From Ramlibacter albus (GTDB taxonomy: Bacteria; Pseudomonadota; Gammaproteobacteria; Burkholderiales; Burkholderiaceae_C), in NCBI RefSeq assembly GCF_014297445.1, contig NZ_JACORU010000002.1, positions 310,001 to 374,000 of the forward strand: DNA of 64,000 bases. The letters run 5' to 3'. Both the position numbers and the translations under genes were made by a program. Shown here piece after piece: positions 23,029-32,072 of the stretch. The notes under the pieces were generated by a model. That model was not told the DNA's origin. It made no database searches and saw only the letters and a program-made list of their open reading frames with translations. Numbering within the stretch: the first letter of the stretch is position 1; each line of letters opens with the position of its first letter.

Positions 23029-24183
23029 ATGTCCACGATGGAACGGATCCTGCGCCTGATGGCCGAGAAGAAGGCCTCGGACGTGTATTTGTCGGCCCAT
23101 TCGCCGGCGCTCATCAAGATCAACGGCCAGTGCCTGCCGATCAACAACCAGCTGCTGCCGCCTGAAGCCACGCGCGCGCTGCTCGCCGAAGTGCTGCCCG
23201 AAAAACGCATGGAGGAGCTGGACGAGTCGCGCGAGCTGAACATGGCCTATGCCATCGAGGGCATCGGCAACTTCCGCTTCAGCGCCATGTACCAGCGCGG
23301 TACGGTGGCGGCGGTCATCCGCTACATCCAGGGCGAGGTGCCGGCGCTCGGCTCACTGAACGTGCCGATGATCCTGGGCGACATCATCATGGAAAAGCGC
23401 GGCCTGGTGCTGATGGTGGGCTCCACCGGCTCGGGCAAGAGCACGACGCTCGCGGCCATGATGGACCACCGCAACGAGCGCGTGTCCGGCCACATCCTCA
23501 CCATCGAGGACCCCGTCGAATTCATCTTCAAGAACAAGAAGTGCGTGGTGAACCAGCGCGAGGTGGGCAGCGACACGCAGGCGATGCAGATCGCGCTGAA
23601 GAACGCGCTGCGCCAGGCGCCGGACGTCATCCTGATCGGCGAGATCCGCGACCGCGAGACCATGTCCGCCGCCATCGCCTACGCGCAGTCCGGCCACCTG
23701 TGCCTGGCGACCATGCACGCCAACAACAGCTACCAGGCGCTCAACCGCATCCTGTCCTTCTACCCCGTGGAAGTGCGCCCGGCGATGCTGGGCGACCTGG
23801 CCGCGGCGCTGAAGTCCATCATCTCGCAGCGCCTGCTGCGCACCGTCACCGGCGGCCGCGCGCCGGCGGTGGAGGTGATGCTCAACACCAAGCTGATCTC
23901 CGAGCTGATCGAGAAGGGTGACTTCTCCGGCGTGAAGGAGGCGATGGAAAAGGCCATGGCCGAAGGCTCGCAGACCTTCGAGATGGCCATCGCCAAGCTG
24001 ATCATCGACGGCGTGGTCGACAAGAAGGAAGGCCTGGCCTACGCCGACTCGCCGACCAACCTGCAGTGGCGCCTGCAGAACGACGCGGCCGCCGCCGGCA
24101 AGGCCACCGAAGAGGCCACGGACGGGGACGAGGCCGACGACACGCCCACGTTCACCGAGATCACGCTGGATGTGAAGCATTGA
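23029..24183 (+). CDS. pilU: Type IV pilus retraction ATPase, PilU-type
   Basis: A 384-aa hexameric secretion-ATPase of the PilT/PilU family. Walker A is GSTGSGKS (131-138). TIEDPVEFI is the Asp box, followed by QREVGSDT, the Walker B region [15 protein letters not shown], and the His box [11 protein letters not shown]. Overall phrasing ([40 protein letters not shown]) and the longer acidic C-terminus look more like PilU than PilT. PilU aids PilT-driven pilus retraction (twitching, DNA uptake). It is embedded between dapD and dapE, with AAGAGGGG upstream as ribosome-binding site, so its expression may follow lysine-pathway transcription. PilT cannot be fully excluded. Confidence 0.85.
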   Translation: MSTMERILRLMAEKKASDVYLSAHSPALIKINGQCLPINNQLLPPEATRALLAEVLPEKRMEELDESRELNMAYAIEGIGNFRFSAMYQRGTVAAVIRYIQGEVPALGSLNVPMILGDIIMEKRGLVLMVGSTGSGKSTTLAAMMDHRNERVSGHILTIEDPVEFIFKNKKCVVNQREVGSDTQAMQIALKNALRQAPDVILIGEIRDRETMSAAIAYAQSGHLCLATMHANNSYQALNRILSFYPVEVRPAMLGDLAAALKSIISQRLLRTVTGGRAPAVEVMLNTKLISELIEKGDFSGVKEAMEKAMAEGSQTFEMAIAKLIIDGVVDKKEGLAYADSPTNLQWRLQNDAAAAGKATEEATDGDEADDTPTFTEITLDVKH

Positions 24184-25328
24184 ACCGGGCCCTCCACCTC
24201 ACCGAACACCTCATCTCGCGCCGCTCGGTCACGCCCGACGACGGCGGCTGCCAGGACATCCTGAAGGCGCGGCTGCAGCCGCTGGGGTTCGCGTGCGAGA
24301 CGATCGTGAGCGGGCCCGAGAGCTTCCGCGTGACCAACCTGTGGGCCAAGCGGGCCGGATCGTCCGGGCGCACGCTGGTGTTCGCGGGGCACACCGACGT
24401 GGTGCCGACCGGTCCGCTGGAGCAATGGTCGAGCGACCCCTTCACGCCTTCGCATCGCGAAGGTTTGCTCTACGGGCGCGGGGCCGCCGACATGAAAACC
24501 TCGATCGCCGCGTTCACCGTGGCGGCCGAGGAATTCCTGCAGGCGAACCCGCAACCGAAGATTTCCATCGCGATGCTGGTCACGAGCGACGAGGAAGGCC
24601 CCTCCGTGGACGGCACTGTGGTCGTCTGCGAGCAGTTGCAGAAGCGCGGCGAAAAGCTCGACTGGTGCATCGTCGGCGAGCCCACGTCCGTGGAAAAGCT
24701 CGGCGACATGATCAAGAACGGCCGGCGCGGCAGCCTCTCGGGCAGGCTCACCGTCAAGGGCATCCAGGGCCACATCGCCTACCCGCAACTCGCGCGCAAC
24801 CCCATCCACCAGGCGATGCCCGCGCTGGATGAACTCGCGAAGACGGAGTGGGACAAGGGCAACGAGTTCTTCCCGCCCACGAGCTTCCAGGTGTCCAACA
24901 TCCATGGCGGCACGGGCGCGACGAACATCATCCCGAACTCGGTGGTGGTGGACTTCAACTTCCGGTTCGCCAGCGTGAGCACGGCCGAATCGCTGCAAAA
25001 GCGCGTGCACGACATCCTCAACCGGCACCAGCTGGAGTACGACCTCGCGTGGGTGGTGGGCGGGCAGCCCTTCCTCACCACGCCGGGCGAGCTCGTGGGC
25101 GCCGTGCAGGCGGCGATTCGCGGCGAGACGGGTGTTGAGACGGAGCTGTCGACAACGGGCGGCACCAGCGACGGCCGCTTCATCTCGCGCATCTGCCCGC
25201 AGGTGATCGAGTTCGGGCCGGTCAATGCGAGCATCCACAAGATCGACGAGCACGTGCGCGTCGCGGACATCGAGCCGCTGAAGAACATCTACCGCCGCAC
25301 GCTCGAGAACCTGAACGCGCTGGGATGA
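24180..25328 (+). CDS. dapE: Succinyl-diaminopimelate desuccinylase
   Basis: A 382-aa di-zinc M20-family hydrolase that cleaves N-succinyl-LL-DAP. Metal and catalytic motifs are visible: [11 protein letters not shown] (His, Asp), [11 protein letters not shown] (bridging Asp), VTSDEEGPS (catalytic and metal Glu), IVGEPTS, and NASIHKIDE (final His). The start is TTG at 24180, sharing TTGA with the pilU stop; the next ATG would remove conserved N-terminal sequence. It overlaps prmB by 4 nt. Confidence 0.96.
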   Translation: MNRALHLTEHLISRRSVTPDDGGCQDILKARLQPLGFACETIVSGPESFRVTNLWAKRAGSSGRTLVFAGHTDVVPTGPLEQWSSDPFTPSHREGLLYGRGAADMKTSIAAFTVAAEEFLQANPQPKISIAMLVTSDEEGPSVDGTVVVCEQLQKRGEKLDWCIVGEPTSVEKLGDMIKNGRRGSLSGRLTVKGIQGHIAYPQLARNPIHQAMPALDELAKTEWDKGNEFFPPTSFQVSNIHGGTGATNIIPNSVVVDFNFRFASVSTAESLQKRVHDILNRHQLEYDLAWVVGGQPFLTTPGELVGAVQAAIRGETGVETELSTTGGTSDGRFISRICPQVIEFGPVNASIHKIDEHVRVADIEPLKNIYRRTLENLNALG

Positions 25329-26194
25329 AGGTCCGTGCGCTGGTGGAAGTTTGCGCCGCGCGGCTGGAGCGCGCCGGCGTGGCTTTCGGCCACGGCACCA
25401 CCAACGCATTCGACGAAGCCGCGTGGCTGGTGCTGTGGCGGCTGGGCCTGCCGGTCGATTCGCTCGACGAGCATGCGCGCCGCGCGGTGTCGCCGCAGGA
25501 CCAGTCACTGGTCGAAGGACTCATCGCGCACCGCATCGAGACCAAGAAGCCCGCCGCGTACCTGACGAACGAGGCCTGGCTGCAGGGCGTGCCCTTCTAC
25601 GTGGACGAGCGTGCGATCGTGCCGCGCAGCTTCATCGCGGAGCTGCTGGCCGACGGCAGCATCGACCCGTGGTTGTCGGACCGCACGCGCAAGGTGCTGG
25701 ACTTGTGCACGGGCAATGGCAGCCTTGCCGTGCTGGCGGCGATGGCGTATCCGGAGGTGGAGGTCGAGGCGGCCGACATCTCCGAGCCGGCGCTGGAGGT
25801 GGCGCGCATCAATGTGGACCGGCACGGGCTGGGCGAGCGCATTTCGCTGCGGCTGTCGGACGGGTTGCAGTCGCTCAAGGGCCCCTACGACCTGATCCTG
25901 TGCAACCCGCCTTACGTCAATGCGCAGAGCATGGCCAAGCTGCCGGCCGAGTACCGGGCGGAGCCGCAGCTCGCGCTGGCCGGCGGCGAAGACGGAATGG
26001 ATTTCATCCGCTCGCTGTTCCGCGATGCGCCTTCGCGGATGAGCGACGAGGCCGTGCTCGTGCTGGAAATCGGCAACGAGCGGGAGAATTTCGAGCGGGC
26101 CTTCCCGAAGCTGGAGGTGGTCTGGCTGGAGACCAGTGCGGGTGAAGACCAGGTGCTGCTCGTGACTGTGGACAACCTGCGAAAATGCAGGTAA
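25325..26194 (+). CDS. prmB: Ribosomal protein L3 N5-glutamine methyltransferase
   Basis: A 289-aa SAM-dependent methyltransferase of the PrmB/HemK group, which methylates a glutamine in ribosomal protein L3. The SAM site is [16 protein letters not shown], the acidic loop is [15 protein letters not shown], and the catalytic NPPY occurs in [14 protein letters not shown]. The N-terminal helical domain ends in the [10 protein letters not shown] segment typical of PrmB rather than PrmC. It starts within the dapE stop (ATGA) and ends in a 1-nt overlap with the next gene. It sits in an operon with unrelated lysine genes, as in many Comamonadaceae. Confidence 0.92.
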   Translation: MKVRALVEVCAARLERAGVAFGHGTTNAFDEAAWLVLWRLGLPVDSLDEHARRAVSPQDQSLVEGLIAHRIETKKPAAYLTNEAWLQGVPFYVDERAIVPRSFIAELLADGSIDPWLSDRTRKVLDLCTGNGSLAVLAAMAYPEVEVEAADISEPALEVARINVDRHGLGERISLRLSDGLQSLKGPYDLILCNPPYVNAQSMAKLPAEYRAEPQLALAGGEDGMDFIRSLFRDAPSRMSDEAVLVLEIGNERENFERAFPKLEVVWLETSAGEDQVLLVTVDNLRKCR

Positions 26195-27420
26195 TGCCAC
26201 ACGACATCTCCACCCGCATCCTCCACGCCGACCGCCTGGCCGCGCCCGAGCACGGCGCCACGCACAAGCCGCTGCACATCGCCACCGGCTACGGCTACGA
26301 GACGGCCGAAGAGCTCACCGCCGTGTTCCAGGGCGAGAAGGCCGGCCATGTGTACGGCCGCCAGGGCAACCCCACCACGCAGGCACTCGAAGCCAAGATC
26401 TCCATGATGGAAGACGCCGTGGGCACGGTGTGCTTCGCGACCGGCATGGCGGCGATCACGGGGACGATGTTCGCGCTGCTGCGCGCCGGCGACCACGTGG
26501 TGGCCAGCCAGTTCCTCTTCGGCAACACGGCTTCGTATTTCAAGACGCTGCAGCTGCTCGGCTGCGAAGTCACGCTGGTCGATGCGACCGATGCCGCCAA
26601 CATCGCCGCGGCGCTGCGCCCCACCACGCGCATGGTGTTCGTCGAGACCATCGCCAACCCGCGAACGCAAGTCGCGGACCTCGCCGCCATCGGCCGCCAG
26701 TGCAAGGACCTGGGCATCGTCTACGTCGTGGACAGCACCCTCACCTCGCCCGCCACCTTCAAGCCGAAGGACGTGCATGCATCGCTGATCGTGCATTCGC
26801 TGTCCAAGGCAATTTGCGGCCACGGCAACGCCCTCGGCGGCTCGATCTCCGACACGGGCCTGTACGACTGGACGAAGTACCCCAACATCCTGCCCGCGTA
26901 CAAGAAGGACGCGGCGGCGAAGTGGGGCCTGCTGCAGGTCCGCAAGAAGGGCCTGCGCGATCTGGGCGGCACGCTCAGCTCGGAGCATGGCCACCGCATC
27001 GCCGCGGGCGCCGAGACGATGACGCTGCGTGTCGAGCGCGCCTGCTCGAACGCGCTGGCACTCGCGCGCTGGCTCGAAGCCGAGCCCAAGGTGGCGCGCG
27101 TGCACTACCCGGGCCTCGCCTCGCACCCGCAGCACGAGCGTGCGGGCAAGCTGTTCAAGGGCTTCGGTTCGCTCCTGGCGTTCGAACCCAAGGCGGACCC
27201 GTTCGACGTGCTCAACCGCCTCAAGCTGGTCATCAAGTCCAGCCACCTCGGCGACAACCGCACGCTCGCGCTGCCGGTGGCCCGAACCATCTTCTGGGAG
27301 ATGGGCGAGGAGCAGCGCCAGTCGATGGACATCGCCGAGTCGCTGATCCGCGTGTCGGTGGGTATCGAAGCGGAGGCGGACCTGCTGGACGATTTCAAGC
27401 AGGCTTTCGCGCAGCTGTGA
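26194..27420 (+). CDS. Cys/Met metabolism PLP-dependent enzyme (cystathionine gamma-synthase family)
   Basis: A 408-aa PLP enzyme of the trans-sulfuration family. Key features are YGRQGNPTTQALEAKI near the start, the phosphate-binding FATGMAAITG, the ETIANPRTQVADL segment, the PLP-contacting VDSTLTSP, and the Schiff-base Lys in HSLSKAICGHGNALGG. The unusual CGHGN after the Lys and the IFWEMGEEQRQSMDIAESLIRVSVGIE ending mark a subgroup, so O-succinylhomoserine sulfhydrylase, cystathionine gamma-synthase or a lyase are all possible. The start is at 26194, 1 nt inside the prmB stop; an in-frame ATG at 26185 would add three residues. The GAAAAT at 26181-26186 lies 7 nt before this ATG. Confidence 0.8.
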   Translation: MPHDISTRILHADRLAAPEHGATHKPLHIATGYGYETAEELTAVFQGEKAGHVYGRQGNPTTQALEAKISMMEDAVGTVCFATGMAAITGTMFALLRAGDHVVASQFLFGNTASYFKTLQLLGCEVTLVDATDAANIAAALRPTTRMVFVETIANPRTQVADLAAIGRQCKDLGIVYVVDSTLTSPATFKPKDVHASLIVHSLSKAICGHGNALGGSISDTGLYDWTKYPNILPAYKKDAAAKWGLLQVRKKGLRDLGGTLSSEHGHRIAAGAETMTLRVERACSNALALARWLEAEPKVARVHYPGLASHPQHERAGKLFKGFGSLLAFEPKADPFDVLNRLKLVIKSSHLGDNRTLALPVARTIFWEMGEEQRQSMDIAESLIRVSVGIEAEADLLDDFKQAFAQL

Positions 27421-29309
27421 TCAACCTTAAAGAGGTCAGCCTTCGCCGCGGCGCGAAGGTGCTGCTGGATCGCGTCTCCGTCACCATCAACCCGGGTGAA
27501 AGCGTGGGCCTCGTCGGCCGCAACGGTGCGGGCAAGTCGACGCTGTTCGCATTGCTGCTGGGGCAACTGCACGAGGACAGCGGCGAGTTCACGATGCCCG
27601 CGCAGTGGCGGATCGCGCAGGTCGAGCAGCACATGCCCGAGACGAGCGAGTCGGCCACCGACTTCGTGCTCGCGGGCGACACACGGCTGATGTCGCTGCG
27701 CGAGGAACTCACGCGCGCGGAGACCGACGGCGACGGCATGGCCATCGCCCACGCGCACTCGGACCTTGCCGATGCCGGCGAGCACGACGCCGTACCGCGC
27801 GCGCAGTCGCTCATCCTCGGCCTCGGCTTCAAGCCGCACGAGCTGGACAACCCCGTCGACAGCTTCTCCGGCGGCTGGCGCATGCGCCTCCAGCTCGCCC
27901 GCGCGCTGATGTCGCCGTCGGACCTGCTGCTGCTGGACGAGCCCACGAACCACCTGGACCTCGACGCACTGGTCTGGCTCGAAGCGTGGCTCAAGCGCTA
28001 CCAGGGCACGCTGGTCGTCATCAGCCACGACCGCGAGTTCCTCGACGCGGTGACGAAGGTCACGCTGCACATCGAGAACCAGAAGCTCACGCGTTACGGC
28101 AGCAACTACAGCGGCTTCGAGACGCTGCGCGCGCAGCAGATCGCGCTGCAGAGCGCCACTTTCGCGAAGCAGCAGGAGAAGATCGCCCACCTGCAGAAGT
28201 TCATCGACCGCTTCAAGGCCAAGGCGAGCAAGGCCAAGCAGGCGCAAAGCCGCGTCAAGGCGCTGGAGCGCATGGAGAAGATCGCGCCGGTGCTGGCGGA
28301 TGCGGAGTTCACCTTCGAGTTCAAGGAGCCCGCGAACCTGCCGAACCCGATGCTGGCGATCAGCGATGCGTCGTTCGGCTACGGCGAGGATGCGGTGATC
28401 CTGCGCGACGTGAACGGCACCGTTCTCGCGGGGCAGCGCATCGGCATCCTCGGCGCCAACGGGCAAGGCAAGTCGACGTTCGTCAAGACGATCGCACGCA
28501 CGATGCCGCCGCTGGCCGGCACCGTCACCGAAGGCAAGGGCCTGGCCATCGGCTATTTCGCGCAGCAGGAGCTGGACGTGCTGCGGCCGCAGGACACGCC
28601 GCTGGAGCACCTCACGCGGCTTGCCCGCGAGCTGGGCCCGGCCCTCGGCCAGTCCGCCCGCGAGCAGGACCTGCGCAACTGGCTCGGCCAGTTCCTCTTC
28701 ACCGGGGACATGGTGCAGCAGGCCGTGGGCTCGATGAGCGGCGGCGAGAAGGCGCGCCTGGTGCTGTGCATGCTGGTGTGGCAGCGCCCCAACCTGCTGC
28801 TGCTGGACGAGCCGACCAACCACCTCGACCTCGCCACACGTGAGGCACTGGCCGTGGCGCTCAACGAGTTCGAAGGCACCGTCATGCTCGTGAGCCATGA
28901 TCGCGCGCTGCTGCGCTCCGTTTGCGACGAGTTCTGGCTGGTGGGCCGCGGTGCTGTCAAGCCGTTCGACGGCGACCTCGACGACTACCAGCAGTACTTG
29001 CTGGAAGAGGCGAAGCGGATCCGCGACGAAGCGGCGCCGCCGAAGCCCACGCCTGCACCTACGGTGGCCCCCGTTGTGAAGAAGGGCGGACGCAGCAAGA
29101 GCACGGTCAGGCGCGAGCTGGACCAGGCCGAAGCGCTGATGCACAAGCTGGAAGGCGAGAAGTCGTCGCTGGAGACTTCGCTGTCCTCGACGGTCGACGC
29201 CGGCAAGATCGCCGAAGCCGGCAAGCGCCTGCAGTCCGTTACCGAAGAGCTGCACAAAGTCGAAGAACGCTGGCTCGAGCTGACGCACGAGTTGGATAAC
29301 ATTGGCTAG
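27417..29309 (+). CDS. ABC-F ATPase, YheS-like
   Basis: A 630-aa soluble protein with two ABC domains and no membrane segments, characteristic of ABC-F factors that act on the ribosome. ABC1 has Walker A GRNGAGKST and signature SFSGGWRMRLQLARAL; ABC2 has GANGQGKST and SMSGGEKARLVLCML. Both have the LLLDEPTNHLDL Walker B. The linker (YSGFETLRAQQIALQSATFA, then KQQEKIAHLQKFIDRFKAKA) matches the YheS type. A C-terminal coiled coil (about 560-630) follows a Pro/Ala spacer. The start is GTG at 27417, overlapping the preceding stop (GTGA). It is the last gene of the dapC chain. Confidence 0.9.
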   Translation: MINLKEVSLRRGAKVLLDRVSVTINPGESVGLVGRNGAGKSTLFALLLGQLHEDSGEFTMPAQWRIAQVEQHMPETSESATDFVLAGDTRLMSLREELTRAETDGDGMAIAHAHSDLADAGEHDAVPRAQSLILGLGFKPHELDNPVDSFSGGWRMRLQLARALMSPSDLLLLDEPTNHLDLDALVWLEAWLKRYQGTLVVISHDREFLDAVTKVTLHIENQKLTRYGSNYSGFETLRAQQIALQSATFAKQQEKIAHLQKFIDRFKAKASKAKQAQSRVKALERMEKIAPVLADAEFTFEFKEPANLPNPMLAISDASFGYGEDAVILRDVNGTVLAGQRIGILGANGQGKSTFVKTIARTMPPLAGTVTEGKGLAIGYFAQQELDVLRPQDTPLEHLTRLARELGPALGQSAREQDLRNWLGQFLFTGDMVQQAVGSMSGGEKARLVLCMLVWQRPNLLLLDEPTNHLDLATREALAVALNEFEGTVMLVSHDRALLRSVCDEFWLVGRGAVKPFDGDLDDYQQYLLEEAKRIRDEAAPPKPTPAPTVAPVVKKGGRSKSTVRRELDQAEALMHKLEGEKSSLETSLSSTVDAGKIAEAGKRLQSVTEELHKVEERWLELTHELDNIG

Positions 29310-29319
29310 CCGCCGCCCG

Positions 29320-29335
29320 GCCGCCCGAAGGCGGC
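29320..29335 (+). terminator. GC-rich hairpin after the ABC-F gene (weak terminator candidate)
   Basis: GCCGCC-CGAA-GGCGGC forms a 6-bp stem with a tetraloop 10 nt after the ABC-F stop. No T-run follows, so it is at best a pause or an mRNA-end protector rather than a classical intrinsic terminator. Confidence 0.3.
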
Positions 29336-29363
29336 ACATCGCAGGGCGCAGCTCGGAGATTCC

Positions 29364-29867
29364 ATGCCTTCTCGTGAAAGCGCGATCGCCCTCGCCGGCA
29401 ACGACCCTGCCCTCCTCGAAGCGATCCGCCGCGCGCGCAAGCTGCTGAACCGGCGCGCACTGGCAGGTGCGGCGGCCGGTGCCGTGCCGGTCCCCGGCCT
29501 CGACTGGCTGGTGGACGCCGCGCTAATCTCGAAGCTGATGCCCGCCATCAACGCCGAATTCGGCCTGACGCCGGAGCAGCTCGACCGGCTGCCCAAGCGC
29601 AAGCAGGAAGAAGTGCAGAAGGCGATCGGCGTCGTGGGCTCGATGCTGATCGGCAAGTTCATCACGCGCGAGATGGTGGTGAAGATGGCGCAGACCATCG
29701 GCGTGCGCATGACGGCGAAGACCGCCGCCAAATACGTGCCGCTCGCCGGGCAGGCGGTGTCGGCCCTGATCGGCTATACCGCCATCCGCTACCTCGGCGA
29801 GTCGCACATCCGGGACTGCGTCGCGGTGTGCAAGGCGGCGCACCTGAAGCTGCCGGCGCCTCGGTAG
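29364..29867 (+). CDS. Small membrane-associated protein, DUF697-like
   Basis: A 167-aa protein of uncertain family. Two amphipathic-hydrophobic stretches (VPVPGLDWLVDAALISKLM at about 40-58 and KYVPLAGQAVSALIGYTAIRYLG near 130-152) flank a charged middle (EFGLTPEQLDRLPKRKQEE). This layout, with the PxPGLD motif, is like DUF697/EcsC-type proteins, which associate with the inner membrane; no enzymatic motif is visible. CGGAG precedes the ATG. It stands alone, convergent with the antitoxin gene 4 nt away. Confidence 0.5.
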   Translation: MPSRESAIALAGNDPALLEAIRRARKLLNRRALAGAAAGAVPVPGLDWLVDAALISKLMPAINAEFGLTPEQLDRLPKRKQEEVQKAIGVVGSMLIGKFITREMVVKMAQTIGVRMTAKTAAKYVPLAGQAVSALIGYTAIRYLGESHIRDCVAVCKAAHLKLPAPR

Positions 29868-29871
29868 TCGG

Positions 29872-30201
29872 TCAGGCGAACTGCAGCTCGATCCTGCCGG
29901 CGCGGCGTTGGATCGGGCCGATCACGATCTTCACGTCGTGGCCCAGCTTGGTGACCAGGTCGAGCAGCTTGGCTTCGCTGATCCCGCGGAATTGCCCGCG
30001 CGTGATGCGCGAGATCTTCGACTGGTCGATACCCACCAACGCGGCGGCATCCTGCTGCGTCAGGCCGCGCGCCTGGATCGTGCGCGCGATCTCCGCAGCG
30101 AGCTGCGCCTTGCGCTGCATTTCGGCAGCGTGTGCGTAACCCAGGTCTTCGTAGACATTGGTGCTGCCTTCTTCGATGGCGGTGGGATTGGATCGGCTCA
30201 T
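29872..30201 (-). CDS. higA: HigA-type antitoxin, XRE-family DNA-binding protein
   Basis: A 109-aa protein with a helix-turn-helix of the XRE/Cro type at about residues 45-75: ARGLTQQDAAALVGIDQSKISRITRG. The N-terminal arm (SNPTAIEEGSTNVYEDLGYA) is the extended segment seen in HigA2-like antitoxins and may bind the toxin. It overlaps the toxin gene stop by 4 nt (ATGA). Toxin-first order is the higBA arrangement. It is expected to repress its own operon through the palindrome upstream of the toxin gene. Confidence 0.8.
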   Translation of the reverse strand: MSRSNPTAIEEGSTNVYEDLGYAHAAEMQRKAQLAAEIARTIQARGLTQQDAAALVGIDQSKISRITRGQFRGISEAKLLDLVTKLGHDVKIVIGPIQRRAGRIELQFA

Positions 30202-30581
30202 TGCTTTACTCCTTGCTTTGCCAGCCAAGCCGCATGATCGATTTCGGCGGCCTTCAGGCGCGCCGCGATCAGCTCCATGTCCTGCCGCGGCGTAGCGATG
30301 CCGCTCTTGGACTTCTTCTGGAAGCAATGCAGGACATACACCCAGCCCGCGAACCTCACCGTATAGACGGCCCGGTACGTGTCACCGCGGAAATCCTCGA
30401 TCACTTCGAGGACGGCCGCCGACCCAAACCCGCTCAATACCTTCGCATCCGGATGGCGGCCACCTGCCTGCGCCATGTCGATGGCGAAGCCGAAGACGTC
30501 TTGCACGTCGTCCGGCATGTCCACCAAATCCCGCTTTGCCGACCCGACCCACTTGACCGGTTTGCGCGGCGGGGCCCCCAT
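30198..30581 (-). CDS. higB: HigB/RelE-like toxin (phage Gp49 family)
   Basis: A 127-aa basic protein of the HigB2/Gp49 branch of RelE-superfamily mRNA interferases. Motifs include VKWVGSAKRDLVDMP at the start, TYRAVYTVRF and WVYVLHCFQKKSKSGIATPRQD, the conserved strand and basic loop that contact ribosome-bound mRNA. The C-terminal helix follows. It is the first gene of the pair. The ATG lies 8 nt downstream of a strong -10. The module is wedged between ccmI and the DUF697-like gene, 40 nt after the ccmI stop on the same strand, so read-through from ccm transcription is possible. Confidence 0.8.
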   Translation of the reverse strand: MGAPPRKPVKWVGSAKRDLVDMPDDVQDVFGFAIDMAQAGGRHPDAKVLSGFGSAAVLEVIEDFRGDTYRAVYTVRFAGWVYVLHCFQKKSKSGIATPRQDMELIAARLKAAEIDHAAWLAKQGVKQ

Positions 30582-30619
30582 TGATGACGATTATGCCAAT
30601 ACAGGCATAATCGCGTCAA
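30582..30619 (-). promoter_or_regulatory. higBA promoter with embedded palindromic operator
   Basis: On the minus strand TTGACG (30619-30614) and CATAAT (30595-30590) are separated by 18 nt, a good sigma-70 promoter. Between and over them lies a perfect 10-bp inverted repeat, CGATTATGCC-N6-GGCATAATCG (30588-30613). A dimeric HigA binding here would cover the -10 and spacer, blocking RNA polymerase. The -10 ends 8 nt before the higB ATG, so the transcript is leaderless or nearly so. Confidence 0.75.
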
Positions 30620-30621
30620 GC

Positions 30622-31659
30622 TCATCGCACGGTGTCGACTGCAACTTTCAAGCCGGATGCACCCACTTTGACGGTCTGCACGGCCGACACGAGGTCTCCC
30701 GCCTCCGCCTTGGCCTGCCCGGTCTTCGACACACGCGCCTCGACCTCCACCTCGGCCACGCCGGAGATGCGAGCCTGCGGGCTCATGGCGAGCGAGTCAT
30801 CGAGGGTGAACTTCAGCGGGAGTTCGGCGACGCGGGCGCGCATCACGGCGACAGGCATGCGGGTGCCAATGGGGCGCGCGATGATCATCACGATGTCGTC
30901 GGGCCTGGCGTTCGCCTTCACCGATGCAGCGAGTTCGACCGTGCCGGAGACACTGGAGCCCGAGGGCGCGGCGGCAGCAGCGGTCTGCACCGGTGCCTCC
31001 ACCGGCAGCGCCGGCTTGCCCGCACGAGCACGCGCATCGGCCAGTGCACCACGAATCTCACGCGCATCGTCGCCATCGGCGGGCAGCAGCTTCTGCAGCT
31101 TCTCCCACGTGGCGACCGCACGGTCGTAGTCCTTGCGCTGCAACGACACGGTGCCGGAGAGCCACAGGGCCATCGGGTGGTTGGGGTCGACCTTCAGCGC
31201 CTGCTCGATCAGCTGCGCGGGCTTGCCCTGCAGGTTGCCGCCCGCGACCGAGCCGGCGGAATCCGCATAGTTGGCGAGCTCGCCCGCATCGTCCTTGATC
31301 GCAGGCATCGCCTTCTCGTAGGCTTGCGCGGCGTCGGCGGCACGGCCCATCACCTTGTACGAGCGCGCCAGGAGGGCCCAGCCCTTGGCGTCGCCGGGGT
31401 TTGCCGCCATCTTGGCGGCGAAGTCGGCGACCATCTTCTCCACTTCGGCCTGCTGCGGGTCCTGCGCGGCATGTTCACCCAGGGCAGACGGGTTACCCAA
31501 GCCGAGATACATCAACGAAGCCGCTACAGGGATCGCAAGGGCGCCACCAAGCAGCGTCTTCGTCGGTCGCGCAAAACCGCGCGCGAACACGAGCGGCCGC
31601 AGCGTGAGGAACATCGTCGCCAGCGCCAGCGCGGCGGCGGTGAGCAGGAAAGCGGTCAT
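30622..31659 (-). CDS. ccmI: Cytochrome c biogenesis protein CcmI
   Basis: A 345-aa protein that holds apocytochrome c for heme ligation. It has two N-terminal membrane helices (about residues 3-22 and 36-54), then a periplasmic TPR region (AKGWALLARSYKVMGRAADAAQAYEKA, MALWLSGTVSLQRKDYDRAVATWE), and a C-terminal domain of beta strands (FTLDDSLAMSP) seen in CcmI/CycH proteins. It is the last ccm gene, with a 4-nt overlap with ccmH. Sequence variability in the family makes this the least certain of the ccm set. Confidence 0.88.
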   Translation of the reverse strand: MTAFLLTAAALALATMFLTLRPLVFARGFARPTKTLLGGALAIPVAASLMYLGLGNPSALGEHAAQDPQQAEVEKMVADFAAKMAANPGDAKGWALLARSYKVMGRAADAAQAYEKAMPAIKDDAGELANYADSAGSVAGGNLQGKPAQLIEQALKVDPNHPMALWLSGTVSLQRKDYDRAVATWEKLQKLLPADGDDAREIRGALADARARAGKPALPVEAPVQTAAAAAPSGSSVSGTVELAASVKANARPDDIVMIIARPIGTRMPVAVMRARVAELPLKFTLDDSLAMSPQARISGVAEVEVEARVSKTGQAKAEAGDLVSAVQTVKVGASGLKVAVDTVR

Positions 31660-32072
31660 GTCGTGGCCTCTTCGTCGTCAGGCCGGCGCGCGTTGGCGCG
31701 CAGGTGTTGGAACAGCACGGCGACGGCACCGGCCAGGATCAGGAACGGCCCCACCCACAGCAGGATCGTGGTGGCCTTCACCGGCGGGCGGTACAGCACG
31801 AAATCGCCGTAACGCGACACCATGTACTCGCGGATCTCGTCGTCGGTCTTGCCCAGCTTGATCTGCTGGCGGATCTGCGCGCGCAGGTCGTTGGCCAGTT
31901 CCGAGCGAGAGCCCGCGAGGGATTCGTTCTGGCACACGAGGCAGCGCATCTCCTCGGAGATCACCAGCAGGCGCTGCTCGATCACCGGGTCTTCGGCCAT
32001 CGAAACGGCTTCCTTTGCGTGCGCCGATGCAAACACGGCCAGCGCCATCAGCAAAACGATGAGGGCTCTCAT
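31656..32072 (-). CDS. ccmH: Cytochrome c biogenesis thiol reductase CcmH
   Basis: A 138-aa membrane-anchored thiol-disulfide protein. A signal segment (1-19) precedes the redox motif Cys44-Leu-Val-Cys47 in EEMRCLVCQNESLAGS, the CcmH hallmark. A C-terminal membrane helix (TTILLWVGPFLILAGAVAVLF) follows. It reduces apocytochrome CXXCH cysteines before heme attachment. It is the short form (CcmL-type) that works with a separate CcmI. It overlaps both neighbours by 4 nt. Confidence 0.95.
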   Translation of the reverse strand: MRALIVLLMALAVFASAHAKEAVSMAEDPVIEQRLLVISEEMRCLVCQNESLAGSRSELANDLRAQIRQQIKLGKTDDEIREYMVSRYGDFVLYRPPVKATTILLWVGPFLILAGAVAVLFQHLRANARRPDDEEATT

